DNA of 64,000 bases from Saprospiraceae bacterium (GTDB taxonomy: Bacteria; Bacteroidota; Bacteroidia; Chitinophagales; Saprospiraceae): NCBI GenBank assembly GCA_019638455.1, contig JAHBTU010000006.1, positions 109,269 through 173,268 of the forward strand, given 5' to 3'. A program made the position numbers and the translations under genes. Shown in pieces: positions 9,201 through 17,044 of this stretch. Under the pieces are notes generated by a model that did no database searches, was not told the DNA's origin, and worked only from the letters and a program-made list of their open reading frames with translations. Positions within the stretch are counted from its first letter, which is position 1. Each line of letters opens with the position of its first letter.

Positions 9201-10078
9201 TCGATATTTTCTTCATCCAGCACTGTGTCACGCTCAAGGATAATCTCGTTGCGCTCAATCGTGACTACCTCGCCGGTGTCTTCATCCACAAAATCTTCTG
9301 CCCACGATTTCAGCACGCGAGCAGCCAGCTTGCGTCCGATGGCGGCCTCCAGATTTTCGCGGGTGCAAGCCACTTCGTCGGCTAGGTTGAACAGGTCGAG
9401 AATGGCTTTATCGGTATCGAACCCGATGGCGCGAAGCAGGGTGGTGACAGGGAACTTTTTCTTGCGGTCAATGTAGGCATACATGACCAGATTGATGTCA
9501 GTGGCAAATTCCATCCACGCGCCTTTGAACGGTATGACGCGGGCGGAATAAATTTTGGTGCCATTGGGGTGATAGCTTTGCCCAAAAAACACGCCCGGCG
9601 AGCGATGCAATTGTGATACGATGACACGTTCGGCTCCATTGATGACAAATGTGCCTTTCGGTGTCATGTAGGGAATGTTTCCGAGGAACACATCCTGCAC
9701 GATGGTCTGGAAATCAATGTGTTCCGGGTCGTTGCAGGAAAGTTTCAATTTCGCTTTCAACGGCACGGAATACGTCAGCCCCCGCTGCATACACTCGTCA
9801 ATGGTGTATCGAGGGGGGTCAATGAAATAGTCGAGAAATTCCAGATTGAAAATGTTCCGCGCATCGGTGATGGGGAAGTTTTCTTGGAACACGCGATAGA
9901 GGCCCTCGTTGATGCGGTTCTCGGGCGTGGTTTCCAGCTGAAAGTATTCCTGGAATGATTTGAGTTGAATTTCAAGGAGGTCAGGATAGTGACCGGCGAG
10001 GCGAATTTTGCCAAAGTTCACGCGCTCTTGAACGCCTGTTTTGTGGTTTGCCCCGTTTGAGATGCCGTTATTGGTCAT
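6239..10078 (-). CDS. rpoB: DNA-directed RNA polymerase subunit beta
   Basis: The 1,279-residue product is the beta subunit of RNA polymerase. Recognisable features include the rifampicin-region segment (S-Q-L-S-Q-F-L-D-Q-T-N-P-L ... H-K-R-R-I-S-A-L-G-P-G-G-L), the conserved E-T-P-E-G-P-N-I-G-L, the catalytic-centre G-Y-N-F-E-D-A-I and, near the C-terminus, G-G-K-A-Q-F-G-G-Q-R-F-G-E-M-E-V. At the rifampicin-contact positions the residues appear to be the common sensitive ones (D in F-L-D-Q, H in H-K-R-R, S in I-S-A-L). It lies downstream of rplL after a 322-base gap with a branched hairpin. Confidence 0.99.
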   Translation of the reverse strand: MTNNGISNGANHKTGVQERVNFGKIRLAGHYPDLLEIQLKSFQEYFQLETTPENRINEGLYRVFQENFPITDARNIFNLEFLDYFIDPPRYTIDECMQRGLTYSVPLKAKLKLSCNDPEHIDFQTIVQDVFLGNIPYMTPKGTFVINGAERVIVSQLHRSPGVFFGQSYHPNGTKIYSARVIPFKGAWMEFATDINLVMYAYIDRKKKFPVTTLLRAIGFDTDKAILDLFNLADEVACTRENLEAAIGRKLAARVLKSWAEDFVDEDTGEVVTIERNEIILERDTVLDEENIEQILEAGTTTIILQRTDIEEDFSIIYNTLQKDPTSSEIEAVTYIYRQLRGSDPPDDETARGIIDKLFFSDKRYNLGEVGRFKINRKLQTNIDPNNLVLTKEDIIAIVRYIVSLINNKAEIDDIDHLSNRRVRTVGEQLYAQFGVGLARMARTIRERMNVRDNEVFTPIDLINARTLSSVINSFFGTSQLSQFLDQTNPLSEITHKRRISALGPGGLSRERAGFEVRDVHYSHYGRLCTIETPEGPNIGLISTLCTHAKINKMGFLETPYRHVRDGKVVLEGDVQYLSAEAEDFMKIAQANTPVGENGAFLNDRVKAREHGDFPILTPDEVEYIDVAPNQIVGVSASLIPFLENDDANRALMGSNMQRQAVPLIRPHSPIVGTGLEAKVARDSRMLINAEGSGVVEYVDANEIIINYDRTEEDQLVSFEDARKTYKLTKFMRTNQGTCINLKPIVRRGQRVEAGDILCEGYATENGELALGQNLKVAFMPWKGYNFEDAIVLSERVVQEDVFTSIHIEHFELDVRDTKLGEEELTADIPNVSEEATKDLDENGIIRIGAWAKEGDILIGKITPKGETDPTPEEKLLRAIFGDKAGDVKDASLKVPPSINGVVIDKQLFARAKKDKQIKESEKALLDKLDDEHAVALNKLKTTLIDKLQVLVKDKTTNGIRSIYGEEMLPKGSKLTVQALREQINYAEVDYTNWTSEKHTNHLIARLLHNYSIKVNEEVGRYKREKFNISIGDELPAGVLKLAKVYLAKKRKLKVGDKLAGRHGNKGIVSRIVRMEDMPFLEDGTPVDVVLNPLGVPSRMNLGQIFETVLGWAGEKLGVKFATPIFDGAKTDEVEEWIEKASLPELGQTYLHDGETGDRFHQKATVGIIYMLKLSHMVDDKMHARSIGPYSLITQQPLGGKAQFGGQRFGEMEVWALEAYGASNILQELLTYKSDDIQGRAKAYEAIVKGDNLPDANIPESFNVLVHELRGLALDVKFE

Positions 10079-10400
10079 TTTTGCAAAATATGCTTGAAAT
10101 GCTGATTGGCAGGGTGATGAAGGTTGAAGGGATTGAAAGGGTCGTGTGAAGATGGATGGGATAATTCCCCCAACTTACCATCGGTGCAAGCGTGAATAAA
10201 CGATTTTAAGGGACAAAAGTTCAGGGCCTGTTTACAGACAACGATAGGCTTAACACGCTGCTCGCTGTGCGAGAACGTGTTAAGCCTTGTTGTTTTTATC
10301 TGAAAAAAGGATGAATCCCTGTCATTGTCGAGAAAAGTAAGAAAGTGAGTGTCAGTGAGATGGAACCGAAGGCTCGGAACCAGACCGAAACGTACTTCTC
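10079..10400. other. rplL-rpoB intergenic gap
   Basis: This 322-base gap has no credible gene. Its one clear feature is the branched hairpin at 10,246-10,287. In other bacteria the rplL-rpoB gap carries partial termination or RNA processing signals that lower rpoB output relative to ribosomal proteins, so a similar role is plausible here. Confidence 0.6.
10246..10287. promoter_or_regulatory. Branched hairpin between rplL and rpoB
   Basis: AGGCTTAACACG (10,246-10,257) pairs over 12 bp without mismatch with CGTGTTAAGCCT (10,276-10,287). The loop holds an inner hairpin CTCGC-TGT-GCGAG (10,261-10,273). AACGAT before and TTGTTG after add weaker pairing. In the direction of rpoB transcription no T-run follows, so it looks more like an RNA processing or pausing element than a terminator. 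Confidence 0.6.
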
Positions 10401-10784
10401 TTACTTCACTTCGACCACAGCGCCAGCGCCTTCGAGCGTGGCTTTGATGGAGTCGGCTTCAGCTTTGTTCACGCCGCTTTTGAGCGGGCTTGGAGCGCCG
10501 TCCACAAGGTCTTTTGCCTCTTTCAGGCCCAGGCCCAACAGGTTTTTCACTTCCTTCACGATGTTGAGCTTGTTAGCGCCCGCATCTTTCAGGATGACAT
10601 CAAACTCGGTTTGTTCAGCCGGAGCGGCTTCGCCACCGCCGCCGCCAGCGGCGGGTGCAGCCACAGCTACTGCCGAGGCAGCAGGCTCGATTCCGTAGTC
10701 ATCTTTCAAGATATTGGCCAGTTCGTTGGCTTCTTTAATCGTGAGGCTCACGAGCGATTCAGCCAGAGCTTTCAAATCTGCCAT
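10401..10784 (-). CDS. rplL: 50S ribosomal protein L7/L12
   Basis: The 127-residue product is the stalk protein that recruits translation factors to the ribosome. It has the N-terminal dimerisation helices (M-A-D-L-K-A-L-A-E-S-L), an Ala/Gly-rich hinge near residues 35-55 and the globular C-terminal domain with K-N-L-L-G-L-G-L-K-E-A-K-D-L-V. It lies between rplJ and rpoB, the normal order. Confidence 0.98.
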   Translation of the reverse strand: MADLKALAESLVSLTIKEANELANILKDDYGIEPAASAVAVAAPAAGGGGGEAAPAEQTEFDVILKDAGANKLNIVKEVKNLLGLGLKEAKDLVDGAPSPLKSGVNKAEADSIKATLEGAGAVVEVK

Positions 10785-10894
10785 TGTCGTAGAATTTTTA
10801 AAGTTGTTTGCAAAATGAGTGAAAACGAAGGTTTCAAGGTTTCTGGATACGGGTTTTTGGTTGGGTGTATAGTGCGAACTTGGAAGCCTTTTTC

Positions 10895-10965
10895 AATGAT
10901 GAATAAATGAATGATGATTTTGGTCGCGTTCGACATGAATCATTCATAGTTCTTGATTCATCATT
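10895..10965. repeat. Word hairpin between rplJ and rplL (AATGATGAAT)
   Basis: The left arm (from 10,895) contains AATGATGAAT and ATGAATGAT, and both words recur inverted in the right arm (10,936-10,965), which runs into the rplJ stop codon. The stem is about 19 bp with an internal loop. There is no T-run suited to termination. Confidence 0.6.
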
Positions 10966-11488
10966 ATTTGCGCTCTTCCAGCGCCTTCACGATGCCTGCG
11001 ATTTTCGAGCCGCTGGCGGTGATTTGGCTGGCGAGGCGACGAGCCGGAGACTGGAGCAGGCCGATGATTTCGCCCACCATCTCCTCTTTGCTCTTCAGCT
11101 TGACGAGCGCGGCCAACTGGTCATCGCCGATAAACACTGAAGAATCAATGTAAGCAGCTTTGAGAATGGGTCGCTCCTCGGTTTTGCGGAATTCTTCGAG
11201 CAACTTGGCCGGAGCCTTGGGGTTCGAAGAAATCAATATAGTGGTTGGGCCATGCAGCACTTCGTAGAGGGCGGCGTAACCTTTCGACTCTGGCTGGCTT
11301 TCGAGCGCTTTCTGAATCAAAGTGTTTTTTGCCACTTTGACCTTGATGTCTTTCTCGAAGCAAAGCCTGCGGAATTTGTTGATTTTGGCAACCGACAGCG
11401 TCGAGGAGTCTGTGAGGTAGAAAAACGGCGTGCCGCTCAACTCCTCCGTTAGTTCCGCAATCGCAACGGTTTTATCTTCTCTGGTCAT
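10964..11488 (-). CDS. rplJ: 50S ribosomal protein L10
   Basis: L10 anchors the L7/L12 stalk on 23S rRNA. I place the start at 11,488 (M-T-R-E-D-K-T-V-A-I), giving 174 residues, the usual L10 length; an in-frame ATG at 11,575 would add 29 residues encoded by the AT-rich intergenic hairpin words and looks spurious. The C-terminal helix that binds L12 dimers (K-I-A-G-I-V-K-A-L-E-E-R-K) is intact. In many bacteria L10 with L12 represses its own mRNA leader; the 113-base gap to rplA could carry such a site but I cannot identify it. Confidence 0.97.
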   Translation of the reverse strand: MTREDKTVAIAELTEELSGTPFFYLTDSSTLSVAKINKFRRLCFEKDIKVKVAKNTLIQKALESQPESKGYAALYEVLHGPTTILISSNPKAPAKLLEEFRKTEERPILKAAYIDSSVFIGDDQLAALVKLKSKEEMVGEIIGLLQSPARRLASQITASGSKIAGIVKALEERK

Positions 11489-11496
11489 ATCAATCG

Positions 11497-11600
11497 AATT
11501 TGATAATGAGTCAATTTGAAAATTTGATAATGATGCAAGATGTTTGGAGCGTTCGGGCGGTTTGAGAATTGTCAAATTCCCGAAATTATCCAGTTATCAA
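11497..11600. repeat. Word hairpin between rplA and rplJ (AATTTGATAA)
   Basis: The word AATTTGATAA occurs twice in the left arm (11,497 and 11,521), and closely related inverted copies (TTATCAAATT, TTGTCAAATTC, GAAATTATC) lie in the right arm that ends near the rplA stop codon. Both arms can pair into a long imperfect stem. Confidence 0.55.
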
Positions 11601-11601
11601 A

Positions 11602-12297
11602 TTACACCTTGATGGATTTAGGGTCAACCGCGATGCCCGGGCTCATGGTGCTGGCCACAGAGACCGTTCTCATGTAAACGCCTTTGGCGCTTGATGGCTT
11701 CATTTTCACCAAAGTGGAGATGAGCTCATGCGCATTGTCGGTCAGTTGTTCGGGAGCAAACGATACACGACCGATGGATGCGTGCACGATGCCGAACTTG
11801 TCCACACGAAATGCGATTTTGCCCTTTTTGACTTCCGACACGGCGGAGGCGATGTCGTTCGTCACGGTACCAGTTTTGGGGTTGGGCATCAAGCCGCGCG
11901 GGCCGAGGATACGAGCCACTTTACCCAACTGGGCCATCACATTGGGCGTTGCGATGATGACGTCCACATCCATCCAGCCTTCGCTGACTTTTTGGATGTA
12001 GTCGTCAAGACCAACGTGGTCAGCGCCCGCTGCCTTTGCTTCGTCAGCTTTGTCGGGGGTGCAGAACACAAGAACTCGCTTGGTTTTGCCCGTGCCATGT
12101 GGAAGGGATACGGTGCCGCGCAGGGCTTGGTCGGCTTTGCGCGGGTCCACGCCGAGGCGGACGTGCACATCAACCGATGCGTTGAATGAAGTAGTGTTGA
12201 CCTCTTTCACGAGGGCCATTGCGTCGCTCAGCGTGTAGAGTTTGTCTGGGTCAACTTTTCCTTCAACGGCTTTGCGCTTTTTTGTCAATTTTGCCAT
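11602..12297 (-). CDS. rplA: 50S ribosomal protein L1
   Basis: The 231-residue product is L1, which binds 23S rRNA at the L1 stalk and in many bacteria represses its own operon. It shows the family sequence G-P-R-G-L-M-P-N-P-K-T-G-T-V-T near residues 128-142 and the ordered segments V-D-V-H-V-R-L-G-V-D-P-R-K-A-D-Q and R-V-L-V-F-C. Length is normal. It lies between rplK and rplJ. Confidence 0.98.
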   Translation of the reverse strand: MAKLTKKRKAVEGKVDPDKLYTLSDAMALVKEVNTTSFNASVDVHVRLGVDPRKADQALRGTVSLPHGTGKTKRVLVFCTPDKADEAKAAGADHVGLDDYIQKVSEGWMDVDVIIATPNVMAQLGKVARILGPRGLMPNPKTGTVTNDIASAVSEVKKGKIAFRVDKFGIVHASIGRVSFAPEQLTDNAHELISTLVKMKPSSAKGVYMRTVSVASTMSPGIAVDPKSIKV

Positions 12298-12350
12298 TGA
12301 AAATGTGTGTTTAAGGTTGTAGCGTTCCGTTGGGCGGAACTCCCTTTGAA

Positions 12351-12440
12351 TAATGTGCTAATCTTGCCAATGGGATAATGTGTTGATGTGCTATTGTTTT
12401 AAGAATCAGCACATCGGCACATTTTTCATTGGCCACATTA
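12351..12440. repeat. Word hairpin between rplK and rplA (AATGTG / GATGTGCT)
   Basis: The left arm (12,351-12,392) carries TAATGTG, CCAATG, AATGTG and GATGTGCT in order. The right arm (12,408-12,440) carries their reverse complements in mirrored order and ends in the rplK stop codon. The loop is 15 nt. Confidence 0.65.
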
Positions 12441-12893
12441 ATTTTTCACTTCAAACGGCGCTTCGCCAGTCACGGTCAGCCCCATGCTTCGAGCAGTCCC
12501 TGCCACCATTTTCATGGCGGATTCGACGGTGAAGCAATTGAGGTCTGGCATTTTGCTCTCGGCGATAGCGCGAACTTGTTCCCATGTGACAGAGCCGACT
12601 TTTTTGCGGTTAGGCTCTGGCGACCCTTTGCCGGGGGCCAATTTAGCGGCTTCAAAGAGCTGGATGGCCGCAGGTGGTGTTTTGATGATAAAGTCAAAGG
12701 TTTTGTCTTTATACACCTGAATGATCACCGGGAGCACTTTTCCTTGTTGCTCTTGCGTCTGTGCGTTGAAGCGCTTGCAAAACTCCATGATGTTCACGCC
12801 TTTCGAGCCGAGTGCCGGGCCGATTGGCGGGGCAGGATTGGCTTGGCCACCTTTCACCTGGAGTTTGATATAAACATCAACTTCTTTTGCCAT
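12438..12893 (-). CDS. rplK: 50S ribosomal protein L11
   Basis: The 151-residue product is L11 of the GTPase-associated centre. The N-terminal P-A-P-P-I-G-P-A-L-G-S-K-G-V-N-I-M-E-F segment, with the proline pair at the inter-domain region, and the C-terminal rRNA-binding domain (S-V-T-W-E-Q-V-R-A-I-A, then A-G-T-A-R-S-M-G-L-T-V) are both present. It has a short C-terminal extension compared with the usual 141-147 residues. It follows nusG, the normal order. Confidence 0.98.
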   Translation of the reverse strand: MAKEVDVYIKLQVKGGQANPAPPIGPALGSKGVNIMEFCKRFNAQTQEQQGKVLPVIIQVYKDKTFDFIIKTPPAAIQLFEAAKLAPGKGSPEPNRKKVGSVTWEQVRAIAESKMPDLNCFTVESAMKMVAGTARSMGLTVTGEAPFEVKN

Positions 12894-13056
12894 TTTTTTG
12901 AATTTGATATTTGACGAATGAGGTTGCGAGATAGAAGATGTCCGAGTTGGGTGTTCTATGGTTCGCTAATTACCTCATTATCAGATTTATGAAAAACCGT
13001 TGAGACCTGCCGGGTTGTGGAAGCGAGCCTGGGAGAACAGGCATCAATGGCTGGGT

Positions 13057-13638
13057 TCAACTAATTTTTTCCACTTGCATGAAGTTTAATTCCACCTCTG
13101 TGCCACGGCCAAAAATTTTGACGATGACCTTTAGCTTTTTCTTCTCTTCGTTCACTTCCTGAATGTCGCCGACAAATTCCGCAAAAGGCCCGTCAATGAT
13201 TTTCACCGTCTCACCTATGAGGAAGGGTTCGCTCAGCGTCTCGCCAGTTTCGGCGGTTTCATCTACTTTGCCGAGCAAACGGTTCGATTCGGCTTGTGTC
13301 ATCGGGATAGGCTGTTCTTTCCCGAGAAAATGAATCACATTGGGTATGTCGGCAATATGCTTCGCCACATCTCCATTCAATTTGGAACCGATGGCTTCTA
13401 TTAGAATGTAGCCGGGCAACAAATTGCGTTCCTGCATCACCTTTTTGCCGTTCCGAATCTTGTAAACTTTTTCCGTCGGCACCACCACCGAAAAAACAAA
13501 GTCCTTCCACCCGGAGCGCTCTATCTCGAGCAGTATCCGTTCTTGAATTTTTTTCTCTTTGCCGCTAATGACACGCAGAGAAAACCATCTTTTTTCCTCG
13601 GCAGCCGCAGGGGCGACCGTTTCTTTTTCTTGGTTCAT
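13057..13638 (-). CDS. nusG: Transcription termination/antitermination protein NusG
   Basis: The 193-residue product binds RNA polymerase beta' and affects pausing and coupling to translation. After a ~15-residue acidic leader it has the NGN domain (W-F-S-L-R-V-I-S-G-K-E-K-K ... L-L-P-G-Y-I-L-I-E) and a C-terminal KOW domain (V-K-I-I-D-G-P-F-A-E-F-V-G-D-I ... L-K-V-I-V-K-I-F-G-R). It lies between secE and rplK. Confidence 0.97.
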   Translation of the reverse strand: MNQEKETVAPAAAEEKRWFSLRVISGKEKKIQERILLEIERSGWKDFVFSVVVPTEKVYKIRNGKKVMQERNLLPGYILIEAIGSKLNGDVAKHIADIPNVIHFLGKEQPIPMTQAESNRLLGKVDETAETGETLSEPFLIGETVKIIDGPFAEFVGDIQEVNEEKKKLKVIVKIFGRGTEVELNFMQVEKIS

Positions 13639-13686
13639 ATCGTTATCTGCCGTAGGGGAAACAGGTGGACGGTATCTGCTTCAAGC

Positions 13687-13878
13687 TCACCAAATTCCGT
13701 ACAAATAATTGAAAAAGATTTTGCTCGCACCGTCCATCAGGAAGATGATTAAGGCCATGATGCCCGCCGTAATCAAAACCACCATCGTGCTTTCTTGCAA
13801 TTGCGCGGCAGTAGGCCAAGAGACGTTTTTCACGAGCTCGTGGTAACTTTCCTTCAAATAAAGGGTCAATTTTTCCAT
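13687..13878 (-). CDS. secE: Preprotein translocase subunit SecE
   Basis: I place the start at 13,878 (M-E-K-L-T-L-Y-L-K-E-S-Y), which gives 63 residues, typical for short single-helix SecE proteins. An amphipathic N-terminal helix with the conserved V-S-W-P-T motif precedes one membrane span (V-V-L-I-T-A-G-I-M-A-L-I-I-F). It clamps SecY in the Sec translocon. An upstream in-frame ATG at 13,989 would add 37 residues encoded by the intergenic words and is unlikely. It is adjacent to nusG and downstream of tRNA-Trp, the conserved order. Confidence 0.95.
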   Translation of the reverse strand: MEKLTLYLKESYHELVKNVSWPTAAQLQESTMVVLITAGIMALIIFLMDGASKIFFNYLYGIW

Positions 13879-13889
13879 TACTCGAATTT

Positions 13890-13995
13890 TCGTTGTTCTT
13901 TGATTTCGTGTTCGTTCGAGCGTTTCGTCATTTGCGAAAAAAGTCCGTTGTCGCACGAGAACGGACAACGAACAACGATGAACGAGCAACGTAAT
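13890..13995. repeat. Word inverted repeat between tRNA-Trp and secE (CGTTGTTC)
   Basis: The words CGTTGTTC and CGTTGTC in the left part recur inverted as GACAACG and GAACAACG in the right part near 13,964-13,976, with GAACGAG/CTCGTTC variants. Pairing is less regular than in the neighbouring gaps. Confidence 0.4.
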
Positions 13996-14004
13996 TTTAT
14001 CTGG

Positions 14005-14077
14005 CAGGGGCAGCAGGGCTCGAACCCGCAGCCTGCGGTTTTGGAGACCGCCACTCTACCAATTGAGCTATGCCCCT
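14005..14077 (-). tRNA. tRNA-Trp (anticodon CCA)
   Basis: Read on the minus strand, the 7-bp acceptor stem AGGGGCA/TGCCCCT, the D-arm AGCTCAATTGGTAGAG, an anticodon loop with CCA and the T-arm GGTTCGAGCC fold into a standard 73-nt cloverleaf with discriminator G. It lies between tuf and secE, as in many bacteria. Confidence 0.96.
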
Positions 14078-14081
14078 GAAT

Positions 14082-14149
14082 GGTCATTGGTTGATTGGTG
14101 ATTGGTCATTAGTGCAAGCACCAACCAATCACCAACCCAACCAATCACC
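14082..14149. repeat. Word hairpin between tuf and tRNA-Trp (GATTGGTTGATTGG)
   Basis: The left arm 14,082-14,115 pairs with 14,118-14,149 in a ~32-bp imperfect stem with a two-base loop, made of repeats of the word ATTGGTTG/GATTGGTG. The right arm ends six bases before the tuf stop codon. The same word family recurs at 42,111-42,153. Confidence 0.7.
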
Positions 14150-14154
14150 GTTTA

Positions 14155-15351
<1,197 letters not shown>

Positions 15352-15420
15352 TGGTTTAGAACTGTTTGTGTCAAATTTAGTGAAAAAATTTCTTTTGATG
15401 TGATAATTTGACAATCGTCG

Positions 15421-15440
15421 AATTTGATAATTATCAAATT
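15421..15440. repeat. Perfect 20-bp palindrome in the tuf leader
   Basis: AATTTGATAATTATCAAATT is identical to its own reverse complement. It lies 70 nt before the tuf start. The same word AATTTGATAA builds the hairpin between rplA and rplJ. Confidence 0.75.
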
Positions 15441-15471
15441 GGCTCATTAACCTTATGAACCCACTTAATTG

Positions 15472-15543
<72 letters not shown>

Positions 15544-15546
15544 AAC

Positions 15547-15622
15547 TTTGATTGTTGATTGCCTATTTTTAATTGCCAACGACATTCGAAGAACAGTTAA
15601 GAATAAACAATGAGCAATCAAG
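15547..15622. repeat. Word hairpin between tRNA-Gly and tRNA-Thr (TTGATTG)
   Basis: The left arm with TTGATTGTTGATTG (15,548 on) pairs with the right arm GAATAAACAATGAGCAATCAAG (its last part 15,601-15,622) over about 18 of 22 positions. It lies in a tRNA spacer and may serve tRNA processing, which is inference. Confidence 0.5.
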
Positions 15623-15627
15623 AGGTG

Positions 15628-15700
15628 AGCGGCGGACGAGATTCGAACTCGCGACATTCAGCTTGGAAGGCTGACACTCTACCAACTGAGTTACCACCGC
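15628..15700 (-). tRNA. tRNA-Gly (anticodon TCC)
   Basis: The acceptor stem GCGGTGG pairs with CCGCCGC (one G-T pair). The D-arm is TAACTCAGTTGGTAGAGT, the anticodon stem TCAGC/GCTGA encloses TCC, and the T-loop is GTTCGAATC. Length 73 nt with discriminator T. Confidence 0.96.
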
Positions 15701-15764
15701 AAGTTGGATGATTATCTGCCATGAAACTTCGGGAGGAGATATTCAACCAGTTGTCAAAAAAAGG

Positions 15765-15848
15765 TGGGGGTGGTGGGATTCGAACCTACTCAGCAGTGAA
15801 GCACCAGATTTACAGTCTGGCCCGGCTCTCCAACTCCGGGGCACCCCC
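15765..15848 (-). tRNA. tRNA-Tyr (anticodon GTA)
   Basis: The 84-nt length reflects the long variable arm (class II tRNA). Acceptor GGGGGTG/CACCCCC, anticodon stem CAGAC/ATCTG region with GTA, and a T-arm with GGTTCGAATCC are clear. It is the second tRNA of the operon. Confidence 0.96.
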
Positions 15849-15849
15849 T

Positions 15850-15935
15850 GTTTGATTGATGATTGTTGATTGTTGTTCATTTAAAAAAGAAAAATGGTTG
15901 ACAACCAACACTCTCTAAACAATCAGTCACCTAAA
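15850..15935. repeat. Word inverted repeat between tRNA-Thr(UGU) and tRNA-Tyr (GATTGTTG)
   Basis: The left part carries GATTGATGATTGTTGATTG and the right part inverted relatives (GACAACCAACAC, AACAATCAGTC). The pairing is imperfect but follows the pattern of the neighbouring spacers. Confidence 0.4.
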
Positions 15936-15938
15936 CGG

Positions 15939-16011
15939 AGCCACTGGAGGGACTCGAACCCCCGACCAGCTGATTACAAATCAGCTGCTCTACCAACTGA
16001 GCTACAGTGGC
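15939..16011 (-). tRNA. tRNA-Thr (anticodon TGT)
   Basis: Acceptor GCCACTG/CAGTGGC, D-arm TAGCTCAGTTGGTAGAGC, anticodon stem GCTGA/TCAGC with loop TTTGTAA, and T-arm GGGGGTTCGAGTCCCTC give a 73-nt cloverleaf. It is the first gene of the operon, about 80 nt after the predicted transcription start. Confidence 0.96.
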
Positions 16012-16095
16012 CTAATTCGCGGCCTCCAAGGCTTTTTTTATCTATTTCAAACAACAATTTTTCGGGAAAAAGAACCCCCTCCCGAAAAGCGTGTG

Positions 16096-16103
16096 CAAAG
16101 GTA
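16096..16103 (-). promoter_or_regulatory. Promoter -7 box of the tRNA-tuf-secE-rpoBC operon
   Basis: The minus strand reads TACCTTTG, a full match to the Bacteroidota -7 consensus TAnnTTTG. It lies 85 nt before tRNA-Thr(UGU) in an AT-rich region. I see no unambiguous -33 TTG at the ideal spacing. Confidence 0.65.
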
Positions 16104-16237
16104 AAGCTACAATTTTGAACAGAAAAACAATTTTTGAAAAAAACCGGATTTTTTAGAAAGACCTTTGCGGAAGGTGAATAAACAAGTGATGTAACCGAGA
16201 AAGTCCCGAACCTCATTTATTTTTTTGTCAGATAAAA

Positions 16238-16873
16238 ATGAGTCCACTTGACAAAGCCCTCGACTATTGCCAAAACCACACTTCCCCTGTGAATGACATA
16301 CTCGCGGAGTTGGAACGCGAGACGCACCTCCGCACGCTCAGCCCTCAAATGTTGAGTGGGGCCTATCAAGGACAACTGCTTCGCTTCTTCAGTCTGATGA
16401 TTCGGCCACGGAGGGTGTTGGAGATTGGCACATTCACTGGCTACGCCACACTTTGCATGGCAGAAGGGCTGGCTGACGATGGCCTTTTGCACACAATTGA
16501 GATTAACGACGAATTAAGCCCAATCATCCAAAAGTATTTGCGCAAAGCTGGGCTGGAAAAGCGGGTGCAACTTCACTTGGGCGACGCGGCACACATCATT
16601 CCAAGGCTCGACGAGACATTCGACCTTGTTTTTATTGATGCAGGCAAGCTGGATTATCCCCTTCATTATGAGCTGGCTTTGGGCAAAACCCGTCGGGGCG
16701 GTTTTTTGTTGGCCGACAATGTGCTGTGGGATGGCAAGGTGGCGGCTGGCGATGAAAAGGACGAAACCTCGCGTGTGTTGCGCACCTTTAATAATATGGT
16801 GTACGCTGACGAAAGGGTGGAGAATATCCTGCTGCCCTTGCGCGATGGATTGATGGTGATGCGAAAGGTTTGA
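16238..16873 (+). CDS. O-methyltransferase (caffeoyl-CoA/catechol OMT-like)
   Basis: The 211-residue product has the SAM-dependent O-methyltransferase type 3 fold: V-L-E-I-G-T-F-T-G-Y-A-T near residues 68-79, E-I-N-D near 95, L-G-D-A near 121 and F-D-L-V-F-I-D-A near 132, then D-N-V-L-W-D-G-K-V, whose acidic and asparagine residues bind the divalent metal in this family. It transfers a methyl group from SAM to a hydroxyl on an unknown small molecule, in the cytoplasm. It is divergent from the tRNA operon and followed by an unrelated large surface-protein gene. Confidence 0.92.
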   Translation: MSPLDKALDYCQNHTSPVNDILAELERETHLRTLSPQMLSGAYQGQLLRFFSLMIRPRRVLEIGTFTGYATLCMAEGLADDGLLHTIEINDELSPIIQKYLRKAGLEKRVQLHLGDAAHIIPRLDETFDLVFIDAGKLDYPLHYELALGKTRRGGFLLADNVLWDGKVAAGDEKDETSRVLRTFNNMVYADERVENILLPLRDGLMVMRKV

Positions 16874-17044
16874 GGAATTTCCAACACAGCAATATGATGT
16901 GGTGCAAATTGTTTGCGCAAACAGGCTACTTTGTGCCAGTTTCATTGTACCGCGCAAAAATCCCCCGTGTTTGAGGCAACAGTTGGGTAGGCCAACGTAT
17001 CTTCATCGCCTCTAATCTTGTTCCGTGAACTAAATATTCGAATC

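Noticed and set aside
16911..16922. Palindrome GTTTGCGCAAAC after the O-methyltransferase
   Set aside because: A 12-bp palindrome alone can arise by chance, and there is no T-run, repeat or gene that it would clearly serve.
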